Below, one piece after another: positions 53,149 through 60,342 of a stretch of DNA of 60,342 bases. Source of the stretch: Bradyrhizobium sp. STM 3843 (lineage in GTDB: Bacteria; Pseudomonadota; Alphaproteobacteria; Rhizobiales; Xanthobacteraceae); NCBI RefSeq assembly GCF_000239815.1, contig NZ_CAFK01000263.1, forward strand, positions 1 to 60,342, written 5' to 3'. The position numbers were made by a program, and so were the translations under genes. The stretch's first letter is position 1, and the number at the start of each line of letters is the position of its first letter. The notes beneath the pieces were generated by a model. The model did no database searches, was not told where the DNA came from, and saw nothing but the letters and a program-made list of their open reading frames with translations.

Positions 53149-54687
53149 CTATTCCAGCAGCTTGGCAATCTCGCTGTGACCTTCGATCGTGGCGATGTCG
53201 CTTGCTCGTTCGCGCCGCTTGTTTTTTAAGTACTTGTCGGCGCCGGCGGCGAGAAGGTTCTGCGCGATCTCGACATTGCCTTCATGGGCGGCCATCATCA
53301 GCGCGGTCATCCCTTGTGCGTTGCGAACGTTGAGGTCTACCTTGCGCTGCAGAAGCACGTGGACGACGTCGGTCAGTCCACCACGCGCGGCCAAGATCAG
53401 GGGCGTGTTACCGCTCTTGGTTGGCGCTTTCGGATCGGCACCGCTCTTAAGGAGAGTCAGCGCGGCCGAAGCTCCGCCGTTTTCCAAAGCTCTCAGGAGC
53501 GGCGTCATTCCTTCGCTGTCAGCATGGCCGACGTCGGCCCCCGCACGGATCAGTTGATCCAATCCTCCCGCGTTTCCACGATCCGATGCGTACCAGAGCG
53601 CCGTCCGGCCCTGCTTGTCGCTCGCATCGATCGCGGACCTCTGGATGAGCAGCGGCGCGATCGCGTCCTTGGTACACGATGCGACGGCAACCATCAGCAG
53701 TGTCCGGCCATCGTCGAGGACAGGAAGGCCGCCCGAATTGGCTGCAAGGAGCGGAGCGATCGTGTCGGACTTGCAGCGACTGACGGCGATGGCGAGCGCA
53801 GTAGAGCCGTCCGCCCTGATCGCGGATGCGTCGGCGGACTTGGCCAATAGGAGTTTGACCATTTCAGCACGGCCCTTGTCCGCCGCCAGCATCAGGGGCG
53901 TGTCGCCGCGCCGGTTACGGACGTTGGGGTTGGCGCCAGACGAGAGCAAGAGCTCGGCGAGGTTGACTTGGCCGGCGGCTGCAGCAATCGCCAACGGTGT
54001 GTCGCCATCTTCGTTGGTCGCATTGACGTCGGCCTTCGCCGCGATCAGTTGACGCATCGGCGCGATCTGGCCGCGCAGGGCCGCATCGATAATATCGGGC
54101 TGGCCATTTCTGGATGCAGCTTGAGCGCTGAGTTTCGGATTCGCTGCCATGCGCTCGATCGCGCGATCGGTCGCATCGGGCCGCTTCTGAACTGCTGCGG
54201 GGCTGCGGCTTGCAATCTCGGCCAGGAGCCGCTCGGCAGGTTCGTAGCCGGCCGCCGCCGATTTGCGCAGCCACTCGCGGGCCCTCTCGACGTCGGTCGA
54301 TGTACCTCGTGCGGCGAGATACATCGCTGCCAGATTGTATTGGGCCTTGATGTGTCCCTTCTCAGCGCTCAGCTTCATCCATTTGAACGCCAAGCCGTCA
54401 TCAGGTCTGGTCCCGAGCCCGGCGCGATAGAGTGACGCAAGACGATATTGCGCATCGCGATCCCCGCCCAAAGCGGCCTGCTCGAGCAGCTTCAGCGCTT
54501 CGGCGGGACGGTTCATCCGGATTGCCGTCTCGGCAGCCCGGCTCGCAGCAGACAACGCGTCCGTTGTAGCGGCCACGCGGTCGCGCTGTTCGAATGGATT
54601 GCCACCTTGTGCGAATGCCGGGCCAACTCCGCAGCCCAACAGATACATCAGGATGATCGCGACATGAGCGGGCCTAGGCTGTGCCAT
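53149..54687 (-). CDS. exported Sel1-repeat and ankyrin-repeat protein
   Basis: A 512-residue protein with a signal peptide (MAQPRPAHVAIILMYLLGC, cleavage probably after AFA; the cysteine in LLGC could alternatively be a lipoprotein site). Two Sel1/TPR units follow (about residues 60-155), then about eight or nine ankyrin repeats (about 195-512, for example DGDTPLAIAAAAGQVNLAEL and QGMTALMMAAHEGNVEIAQN). Both repeat types bind proteins, so it may scaffold the cytochromes. Its start overlaps the end of the FAD protein gene by 14 bases, so they share a transcript. The frame continues to 54756 without a better start. Confidence 0.87.
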   Translation of the reverse strand: MAQPRPAHVAIILMYLLGCGVGPAFAQGGNPFEQRDRVAATTDALSAASRAAETAIRMNRPAEALKLLEQAALGGDRDAQYRLASLYRAGLGTRPDDGLAFKWMKLSAEKGHIKAQYNLAAMYLAARGTSTDVERAREWLRKSAAAGYEPAERLLAEIASRSPAAVQKRPDATDRAIERMAANPKLSAQAASRNGQPDIIDAALRGQIAPMRQLIAAKADVNATNEDGDTPLAIAAAAGQVNLAELLLSSGANPNVRNRRGDTPLMLAADKGRAEMVKLLLAKSADASAIRADGSTALAIAVSRCKSDTIAPLLAANSGGLPVLDDGRTLLMVAVASCTKDAIAPLLIQRSAIDASDKQGRTALWYASDRGNAGGLDQLIRAGADVGHADSEGMTPLLRALENGGASAALTLLKSGADPKAPTKSGNTPLILAARGGLTDVVHVLLQRKVDLNVRNAQGMTALMMAAHEGNVEIAQNLLAAGADKYLKNKRRERASDIATIEGHSEIAKLLE

Positions 54688-55975
54688 ATTTGGTCTCGAC
54701 TTCGATTCCCATGCTCTTGAGGAAGGCGGTCGGCAGGATGCCGCCGACACAGACAATGACCGCGTTGTTGGGGATTGTGGTCAGCTCGCCTTTGGCGTTG
54801 ATCTCGACGTCGTTCTCGCCGACCCGCCGGACCGATGAGCTCAGCATGACCCTGAGCCGTCCGGATCGTTCTGCGGCGTCGACCCGTTCGCGGTTCTTCG
54901 GCTTGGCGCGATTGAACGACTCGCTGCGATGCGACAAGGTCACGGTCGTGCCGGGTTCATCGGCCACCGCGCAGGCCGCCTCGAGCGCCGCGTCGCCGCC
55001 ACCGACGACCAGCACGTGCTGCCCGCGATATTGTTCCGGATCGATCAGGCGGTAGACGACTTTGGTCTGCTCTTCGCCCGGGACGTCCAGCTTGCGGGGC
55101 GTTCCACGCCGACCGATGGCCAAGAGAATCGCGCGCGTCTTATAGCTGTTGCGGTCGGTCCTCACCTCAAAACCATTGTTGAGCTGGATGACGGCATCGA
55201 CCCGCTCGCCGATATTCACCTTGAGCTTGGTCTTGTTCACAATCTTCATGAAGAAGCCGATCAGTTGCTCCTTGCTCAGCTCGCGAAAGTTGAACTTGCC
55301 AGCAAGCGGCAAAGTGAAGGGGGCAGTCATCACGAGCTTACCGCGGGGAAAATGAGCGACCGTGCCTCCGAGCGAGTCCTGCTCCAGCGTGACGAAACGG
55401 AGCTTGTGGTGCATTGCCGCGAGACTTGCTGATAGTCCGGCTGGACCGCACCCAACGATTACCACATCGAGCATGTCGGATCTGCCTGGAGTCTTCATCT
55501 TGCGAACTGAGTCGATCGCTTGCCGCCCTTGCTCAATGGCATTGCGGACCAGTCCCATCCCGCCCAGCTCTCCGGCGATGAAGATACCGGGCACGTTGGT
55601 CTGAAACTGCTCATCGACATTGGGAATATCGATGCCACGCGTCTCTGTACCAAAGACGAGAGTAATTGCGTTCACCGGGCATACCGCCTTGCAGGCACCG
55701 TGTCCGATGCAATGCGAAGGCTCTACGAGCGAGGCCTTGCCGCCGATCAGGCCGATGATATGTCCTTCCGGACAGGCTCTGACGCACGAGCCACAGCCGA
55801 TGCATAATGCCGGATCGATGATGGGGTGAAGCGATGCCGGCTCGAGGAGCCCAGCTTCCTTGGCCGCTGAGAGCTTCGCCACGCTCTTGAATTCGCGGTG
55901 TTTGCGCGCTGCAACGTAAGCGGCCCAGACGCCGATCATTGGAGCGGCGTAGACGACGAGTAAATCCAGCGCCAT
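54674..55975 (-). CDS. membrane-anchored FAD/4Fe-4S oxidoreductase
   Basis: A 433-residue protein. An N-terminal hydrophobic helix (about 3-22) anchors it. A ferredoxin domain holds one standard 4Fe-4S site (C58, C61, C64, C68) and a second site where one cysteine is histidine (CIGHGACKAVCP: C89, H92, C95, C99). Then comes a thioredoxin-reductase-like flavoprotein with GCGPAG (175-180) and a second Rossmann loop VVGGGDAALEAA for NAD(P). It likely moves electrons between NAD(P)H or ferredoxin and the membrane cytochrome encoded divergently. The ATG at 55975 is chosen as the start of the hydrophobic helix. Confidence 0.87.
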   Translation of the reverse strand: MALDLLVVYAAPMIGVWAAYVAARKHREFKSVAKLSAAKEAGLLEPASLHPIIDPALCIGCGSCVRACPEGHIIGLIGGKASLVEPSHCIGHGACKAVCPVNAITLVFGTETRGIDIPNVDEQFQTNVPGIFIAGELGGMGLVRNAIEQGRQAIDSVRKMKTPGRSDMLDVVIVGCGPAGLSASLAAMHHKLRFVTLEQDSLGGTVAHFPRGKLVMTAPFTLPLAGKFNFRELSKEQLIGFFMKIVNKTKLKVNIGERVDAVIQLNNGFEVRTDRNSYKTRAILLAIGRRGTPRKLDVPGEEQTKVVYRLIDPEQYRGQHVLVVGGGDAALEAACAVADEPGTTVTLSHRSESFNRAKPKNRERVDAAERSGRLRVMLSSSVRRVGENDVEINAKGELTTIPNNAVIVCVGGILPTAFLKSMGIEVETKYGTA

Positions 55976-56354
55976 GCCCTCTCTCTCATTGCTTCTTCTG
56001 CGGACCATCGCGAGTCAGCAGATCTCTGGAGTAGCAGGAGCAGCGGAAGCGAGTGCATTGCACTGAAGCCGAAGGTCTTCCCTCGTGCAGGCACTAGATG
56101 CAAATCCTTCTCAACAGCTCCCGACACAGAAAGTCCAGATTGATCACTACACGTGCGCGAATGGTCAGGCGCGTGATCGTTAATCAGTAGCGATCGGCGG
56201 AAATAAGGCTCAGGTAAATGACAGCGGCGTCGACTAATAGAGATGTCATAAATCTAACGTCAATCGAACTCGTCGGTCTTTTGGCCTGTCTGATGACTGG
56301 CGACGATTTGCCGCATGTTCTTAGTTGTGGATCTGATCCGTCAAAGGCCGACGC
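55976..56354. other. divergent promoter region of the electron-transfer locus
   Basis: About 380 bases between the leftward FAD/Fe-S gene and the rightward cytochrome genes. It must hold both promoters. I see AT-richer stretches near 56140-56260 but no clear operator or box pair. Confidence 0.4.
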
Positions 56355-57236
56355 ATGACGAGCACGACGATGGCGGCACGCGCGGGCGGAAATCTGCTTG
56401 GACGAATGCTTCCGATCTTGCTCACCGTGCTTGTTTTCTGCGCGGTGAGCGTCGGATGGCTGCAGCGGGATGAGGAATATCTGACGCCCGACTCCGGCAC
56501 AGGGTATTGGCTGGGCATATACGGCGGCCTCGCCATGCTATCTCTGCTGGTCTACTCGCTGCGCAAGCGGTTCAAGTCGATGCGCGTGATCGGATCCGTC
56601 CCGTTCTGGTTCCGCAGCCATATGCTGCTCGGTATCCTCGGGCCTGTGCTCATCTTGTTCCACGCAAATTTCAGGCTCGGGGCGCTCAACAGTAACGTTG
56701 CCTTTTTTGCGATGCTGATCGTCGCGATCAGCGGCGTCATCGGCAGATACATCTACGGCAAGATCCATCTGGGTCTTCACGGCAGGAAGGCTCATGTGAA
56801 GGAGCTGTTGGCGGAGGCCGAGGCAATGAAAGTGGATCTGGGCCAAGAGTTGCAGGCCGCCGCCTTTGTCTCTCAACAGCTGAGCGCGTTCAGCAAAGGC
56901 CTTGAGAACAAGATGCCACGAACGGCGCTGGGTAGTCTCCGGGCTGGTGCGATCATCGCTGCGCGTACCAGGCGATTTCGGCGCGACGTGGTGACGGAAG
57001 CACGGCGGCTCATTCGTGCCGAAGCAAGAAGGGCGCGCTGGTCATGGTCCGAGCGACGGAGACGCCAGAAGCGGATCGAAAACGTGGTGCGACGGTATGC
57101 TGCCGCCGTGCGCAAAGCCGCGGAGCTGACGTTCTTCGAACGGCTGTTCTCGCTCTGGCACATCTTCCATCTGCCTTTGTTTTTTCTGATGTTGCTTGCC
57201 GGCATCGTGCATGTGTGGGCGGTCCATCATTATTGA
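56355..57236 (+). CDS. membrane protein with two bis-histidine helices (predicted di-haem b)
   Basis: A 293-residue protein with about five hydrophobic helices (about 17-36, 50-68, 88-105, 113-132, 268-290). H89 and H103 lie 14 residues apart in one helix, and H272 and H286 lie 14 apart in another: the spacing of transmembrane di-haem b proteins such as ferric reductases. Between residues 135 and 262 is a long, strongly basic loop (many arginines, WSWSERRRRQKR), likely cytoplasmic. It could pass electrons from the FAD/Fe-S protein across the membrane to the cytochrome c encoded next. The start at 56355 is the first ATG; an internal ATG at 56370 is possible. Confidence 0.8.
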   Translation: MTSTTMAARAGGNLLGRMLPILLTVLVFCAVSVGWLQRDEEYLTPDSGTGYWLGIYGGLAMLSLLVYSLRKRFKSMRVIGSVPFWFRSHMLLGILGPVLILFHANFRLGALNSNVAFFAMLIVAISGVIGRYIYGKIHLGLHGRKAHVKELLAEAEAMKVDLGQELQAAAFVSQQLSAFSKGLENKMPRTALGSLRAGAIIAARTRRFRRDVVTEARRLIRAEARRARWSWSERRRRQKRIENVVRRYAAAVRKAAELTFFERLFSLWHIFHLPLFFLMLLAGIVHVWAVHHY

Positions 57237-57248
57237 CGGAGTATCGTG

Positions 57249-58601
57249 ATGAGATGGCGCCTTGCAGCACTTGCGGTCGTCGCAATCGCGTTGGCGGCCG
57301 TGGGGGCCCGTGCTCAGACCGTCCTCGAGAAGTTGGTCATGCCGGGGCCGCTGGTCGGCAAGCATGCCAAGTACGAGACCGAGTGCGGCAAGTGTCACGA
57401 AGCGTTCACGCGCAAGGCGCAGACCGGTCTCTGCCTGGATTGCCACAAGGATATCGCGGCCGATCGCAGGGAGCACGTGCGGCTGCATGGGCGCGAGCAG
57501 GGTGCGCTGAGCCAGGACTGCAGACAGTGTCACACCGATCACAAGGGACGCGAGACCGACATCGTTCAGCTCGATAAGGAGACCTTCAACCACGATTTTA
57601 CCGACTACCGGCTGGTCGATGCGCACAGGAACGTGTCGTGCGCCGGGTGTCATATCGCGAAGGTCAAGTTTCGCGACACACCATCGACCTGCTTTGAGTG
57701 TCACAAGGCGATGGACCCTCATCATCGGCGCCTCGGCGAGCGCTGCGAGAACTGCCATGTCGTAACGAAGTGGCGAGACACCAAGACGTTCGACCACGCA
57801 AAGACACGGTTTCCGCTTGTCGGCGCCCACAAGTCGGTTGCGTGTGCGACCTGCCATTCGGGTCAGCAGTACAAGGATTTGCCGACGTCTTGCGCCTCCT
57901 GTCATCGGCTGCAGGATGTTCATGCCGGTCGCTTTGGCGAGAAATGCGAAACCTGTCACGACCAGGACAAGTGGAAAACCACGCACTTCAATCACGACAA
58001 GACCAGGTTCCCGCTGCGCAATGCACATGCAAAGGTGAAGTGCGAGAGCTGCCATACGGGTGATCTCTACCGTGATAAGCTCGCCACCTCCTGCGTGTCA
58101 TGCCATCGCAAGCAGGACCCGCACCAGGGGAAGCTCGGGGAACGCTGTGAGAAGTGCCACAATGATACCGGATGGCGGAAGAACCTCGCCTTCGATCACG
58201 AGCTCACCCGCTTTCCCTTGATCGGCCTTCACAAACCGGTCCCCTGCGAGGAGTGTCACCGCTCGCCAACTTACAGGAACACGCCGACGGCTTGCGAGAG
58301 CTGTCACAAGGATTACCACCAGGGGCGGCTCGGAACGCGGTGTGCGAGTTGTCACAATCCGAACGGCTGGTCCTTGTGGCGGTTCGATCATGCGCAGCAG
58401 ACTCGCTTCCCGCTGATTGGTCAGCATCAGAAGATCACTTGTGCATCCTGCCACAGGGCTAAATCCCCGCCGGACCTGAAGCTGCCGATGGACTGCTACA
58501 GCTGTCATCGCGGCTCGGACGTGCATAACGGCACCTTCGGACAGAGCTGCGAGCGCTGTCATGTCGCGACCGGATGGCGCAATGTTCAGATCAGGAACTG
58601 A
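57249..58601 (+). CDS. exported 18-haem cytochrome c (six three-haem repeats)
   Basis: A 450-residue periplasmic cytochrome with a signal peptide (hydrophobic to about 19, cleavage ARA) and eighteen CXXCH motifs, one per 25 residues. From about residue 110 on the protein repeats every 65-68 residues: an FDH or FNH histidine, TRFPL, GAHK, then three CXXCH with a histidine-glycine pair before the third. Six units of three haems account for all eighteen. The extra histidines are probable second ligands. ATG at 57249 is seven bases after GGAG; GTG at 57246 is the alternative. It follows the membrane di-haem protein by 12 bases, so the two form an operon. Confidence 0.93.
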   Translation: MRWRLAALAVVAIALAAVGARAQTVLEKLVMPGPLVGKHAKYETECGKCHEAFTRKAQTGLCLDCHKDIAADRREHVRLHGREQGALSQDCRQCHTDHKGRETDIVQLDKETFNHDFTDYRLVDAHRNVSCAGCHIAKVKFRDTPSTCFECHKAMDPHHRRLGERCENCHVVTKWRDTKTFDHAKTRFPLVGAHKSVACATCHSGQQYKDLPTSCASCHRLQDVHAGRFGEKCETCHDQDKWKTTHFNHDKTRFPLRNAHAKVKCESCHTGDLYRDKLATSCVSCHRKQDPHQGKLGERCEKCHNDTGWRKNLAFDHELTRFPLIGLHKPVPCEECHRSPTYRNTPTACESCHKDYHQGRLGTRCASCHNPNGWSLWRFDHAQQTRFPLIGQHQKITCASCHRAKSPPDLKLPMDCYSCHRGSDVHNGTFGQSCERCHVATGWRNVQIRN

Positions 58602-59109
58602 TCCGGGCGTGAGCGCCGCTCCGGATTGCAGGCTCGTCGGTAAGGCGATCATGAAGGCGTGCGCGCAGCGGCACGCTCCCCCGCGGCTTTGATCCGCATA
58701 GTCCTCCTCGTTCCGAACGCCAATTCATGCGCGAGCAAGTGTCTGGCGTGCAGCGTGCGGAAGTTCGCGTAACTGTTCAGCTTGAATTCAGCTTGGTCAA
58801 GTTTTGGGCCAGCTTGGAGCCTCTTTCTCCAGCAGTGGTTCGGTGTGTTTGCACCGCGTCGATTGCTGACGCTGGTGACCGCGCTTGGGGTCGCGTGAGT
58901 TGCAGCGAAGAAAGAAGGAGTGCGTAGGTATCTGAAAGGCGGGCGGATGGGGATCTGAGCCATCTCGCCGAATCGGACATGCGCAAAAGCTTTGAAGGAT
59001 TTCCAAGGGGCGACCGCCGGGCGGTTTGCCTGACGGATCCGCTTTGCCTGACGGCCAGAAGACGGCGCCGCGCAGCTCCGAATACGGGGTTGGGAAGTTG
59101 GAGAGTGGG
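58602..59109. other. intergenic region between two multihaem genes
   Basis: About 500 bases without a supported gene. A short GC stem (ATCCGG/CCGGAT near 58604-58632) could end the 18-haem transcript, but no T run follows. The promoter of the next cytochrome should be here. Confidence 0.4.
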
Positions 59110-60342
59110 GTGGAGTGCTGCTACCGCGTTGTTAGGCTGTTCGCGCGTCAATCGTGCACCGCGCTATGGTGGGCGGTCGCTGCGATCCTATTTGCGTTCG
59201 CCGCGCTCGACCCGGCTATCGGGCAGGGATCGTTTGACCATTTCTCGACTGGGTTTCCGCTGACGGGCAGCCATCGCACGGTCGAGTGCTCGTCGTGCCA
59301 TATCGGAGGCCGCTTCAAAGGCACGCAGACGCAGTGCGCGAGTTGTCACAATGGCGCCCAGACAGCCGGCATGTCGGTCAATCATCCCAAGACCACCGCG
59401 CGCTGCGAAAGCTGCCACCAGACGTCGACCTGGAAGGATATACGAACGATCGATCACACGCAGGCGAAGGCGCCGTGCGCCGCCTGCCACAACGGTCTGA
59501 TGGCTCTTGGCAAACCAACGAGTCACATTACGACCACTGCGCCTTGCGACGCCTGCCACAGGACGACGGCCAGCTTCCGCGTAGCGATGAAGATGGATCA
59601 CACCGGCATCGTCGTCGGTTGCGCCAACTGCCACAACGGTACGGTTGCCCGCGGCAAGCCGAGCGGACATGTGCCGACGGCGCTTCCCTGCGAATCCTGT
59701 CATACGCGTACGGCCAGCTTTGCCGGCGCCGCATTCCAGCACAGGACGACCGACAGTAACTGCGCATCGTGCCACAACGGGCAGACTGCGCTCGGCATGA
59801 CGGTCCCGCCGCACATCCCGGTGACGGGCGTCCAGTGCTCGAACTGCCATAACAACACCGCCGCGGCGTTTGACGTCTACATGATGAGCCATGCGACCGT
59901 GAGCGCGAGCCGTTGCGACAGCTGCCACAATGGCAGCTACACCGGGCAGGGCAACACCGGCGCGCTCGGCACCAAATCGTACCCGAACCACGTCGCCACC
60001 AACGGCCAGGACTGCATCATCTGCCATGCCACCGCAGCGTCCGGTGGGTTCAAGAGCTGGGGTGGTGGCGGCTTCAAGCATGCCGCGACCGACACCAATT
60101 GCGCGACCTGCCACAACGGCAAGACCGCGCAGGGCATGACCACACCGCCGCACGTTCCGGTAACGGGACTCCAATGCTCGAACTGCCATAGCAACACGGC
60201 GGCGGCATTCGACGTCTACACGATGAACCACGCGGCGGTGAGTGCGAGCCGCTGCGACAGCTGCCACAACGGCAGCTACACCGGGCAGGGCACCAAGGGT
60301 GCGATGGGCACCGCGTCCTATCCCAACCATATCCCGACTAAT
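59110..60342 (+). CDS. exported multihaem cytochrome c, large, incomplete at window end
   Basis: The open frame runs to the last base without a stop, so the C-terminus lies outside the window. The start is GTG at 59110, six bases after GGAG; TTG at 59098 is the alternative. The N-terminus (CYRVVRLFARQS, then LWWAVAAILFAFAALDP) is a signal peptide or anchor. Fourteen CXXCH motifs are seen in about 411 codons (first at 59287, last at 60253). Motif spacing is irregular at first, then becomes a 114-residue repeat of four haems. The repeat contains PPH-x-PVTG-x-QCSNCH and SASRCDSCHNGSYTGQG. Such repeats occur in large extracellular or periplasmic electron-conducting cytochromes. A 380-codon minus-strand frame over this region is a shadow. 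Confidence 0.9.
   Translation, partial: MECCYRVVRLFARQSCTALWWAVAAILFAFAALDPAIGQGSFDHFSTGFPLTGSHRTVECSSCHIGGRFKGTQTQCASCHNGAQTAGMSVNHPKTTARCESCHQTSTWKDIRTIDHTQAKAPCAACHNGLMALGKPTSHITTTAPCDACHRTTASFRVAMKMDHTGIVVGCANCHNGTVARGKPSGHVPTALPCESCHTRTASFAGAAFQHRTTDSNCASCHNGQTALGMTVPPHIPVTGVQCSNCHNNTAAAFDVYMMSHATVSASRCDSCHNGSYTGQGNTGALGTKSYPNHVATNGQDCIICHATAASGGFKSWGGGGFKHAATDTNCATCHNGKTAQGMTTPPHVPVTGLQCSNCHSNTAAAFDVYTMNHAAVSASRCDSCHNGSYTGQGTKGAMGTASYPNHIPTN
59761..60342 (+). repeat. 342-base tandem repeat coding a four-haem unit
   Basis: The unit starting at 59761 (CASCHNGQTALGM) recurs at 60103 (CATCHNGKTAQGM), exactly 342 bases or 114 codons later. The second copy is incomplete at the window end. 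Each unit holds CXXCH motifs in the order C-A-[ST]-CH, CSNCH, CDSCH, CIICH. DNA identity is high, for example around 59820-59960 and 60162-60302, so the repeat is probably young or kept uniform by recombination. Confidence 0.9.

Noticed and set aside
59188..60330. A 380-codon minus-strand frame over the large cytochrome
   Set aside because: The plus-strand frame has fourteen regularly placed CXXCH motifs and a signal peptide, while the minus frame has low-complexity composition only.
1..60342. CRISPR arrays, insertion sequences, phage genes, rRNA
   Set aside because: No direct repeats with spacers, transposase motifs, phage structural genes or rRNA segments were seen on either strand. The only tandem DNA repeat is the coding repeat after 59761.

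Overview
The window looks like chromosome from a high-GC alphaproteobacterium, most likely Bradyrhizobium or a close relative. The reasons are the GC-rich codon use, the many acyl-CoA and ABC-transport genes, a GC-rich intergenic inverted repeat at about 139-300, and a ccm/two-component arrangement that recalls rhizobial cyc loci. This placement is inference from composition and gene content, not from a search.

Left part (0.3-26 kb): an acyl-CoA dehydrogenase and a tRNA-Gln(UUG) are followed by a catabolic region in six transcription units. These encode an acyl-CoA ligase, family I and family III CoA-transferases, two cytochromes P450, a zinc alcohol dehydrogenase, four acyl-CoA dehydrogenases (one a fused double-length protein), a thiolase-like/DUF35 pair, a MaoC hydratase, an SDR, two orphan Liv-type substrate-binding proteins and a FadR-type GntR regulator. 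Six copies of a TGGT-N3-ACCA palindrome sit in the promoter regions of exactly these units, several directly beside or over a recognisable -10 box. I read this as one GntR-controlled regulon for oxidising a hydrophobic carboxylic acid or alcohol (terpenoid, steroid side chain or similar; substrate unknown).

Middle part (26-34.5 kb): a divergent MarR regulator faces a second operon: a HicB-like small protein, a phthalate-dioxygenase-type Rieske oxygenase and its reductase, a substrate-binding protein, a CoA-transferase, a thiolase-like protein and a DUF35 protein. Its binding protein and CoA-transferase are close paralogues of those in the first regulon. A decayed trbE conjugation gene lies just behind it, so part of this DNA may have arrived on an integrative element.

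34.5-46 kb: ordinary genes. These are an Mth938-like protein, a GYD protein, an NfeD/slipin pair, 2-oxo acid dehydrogenase E1alpha/E1beta/E2, a DUF355 protein and a complete CUT1-type ABC importer.

Right part (46.4-60.3 kb): a likely electron-transfer locus. On the minus strand lie ccmF-ccmG-ccmH-ccmI followed by a response regulator and histidine kinase, an exported Sel1/ankyrin protein, and a membrane-anchored FAD/4Fe-4S oxidoreductase. On the plus strand lie a membrane protein with two bis-histidine helices (predicted di-haem b), an exported 18-haem cytochrome c built of six three-haem repeats, and an exported multihaem cytochrome c with 114-residue four-haem repeats that runs off the window (14 CXXCH so far). 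Together these could form a path from a soluble donor through the membrane to a long periplasmic or extracellular haem wire, with its own haem-ligation genes. This is the most unusual system in the window.
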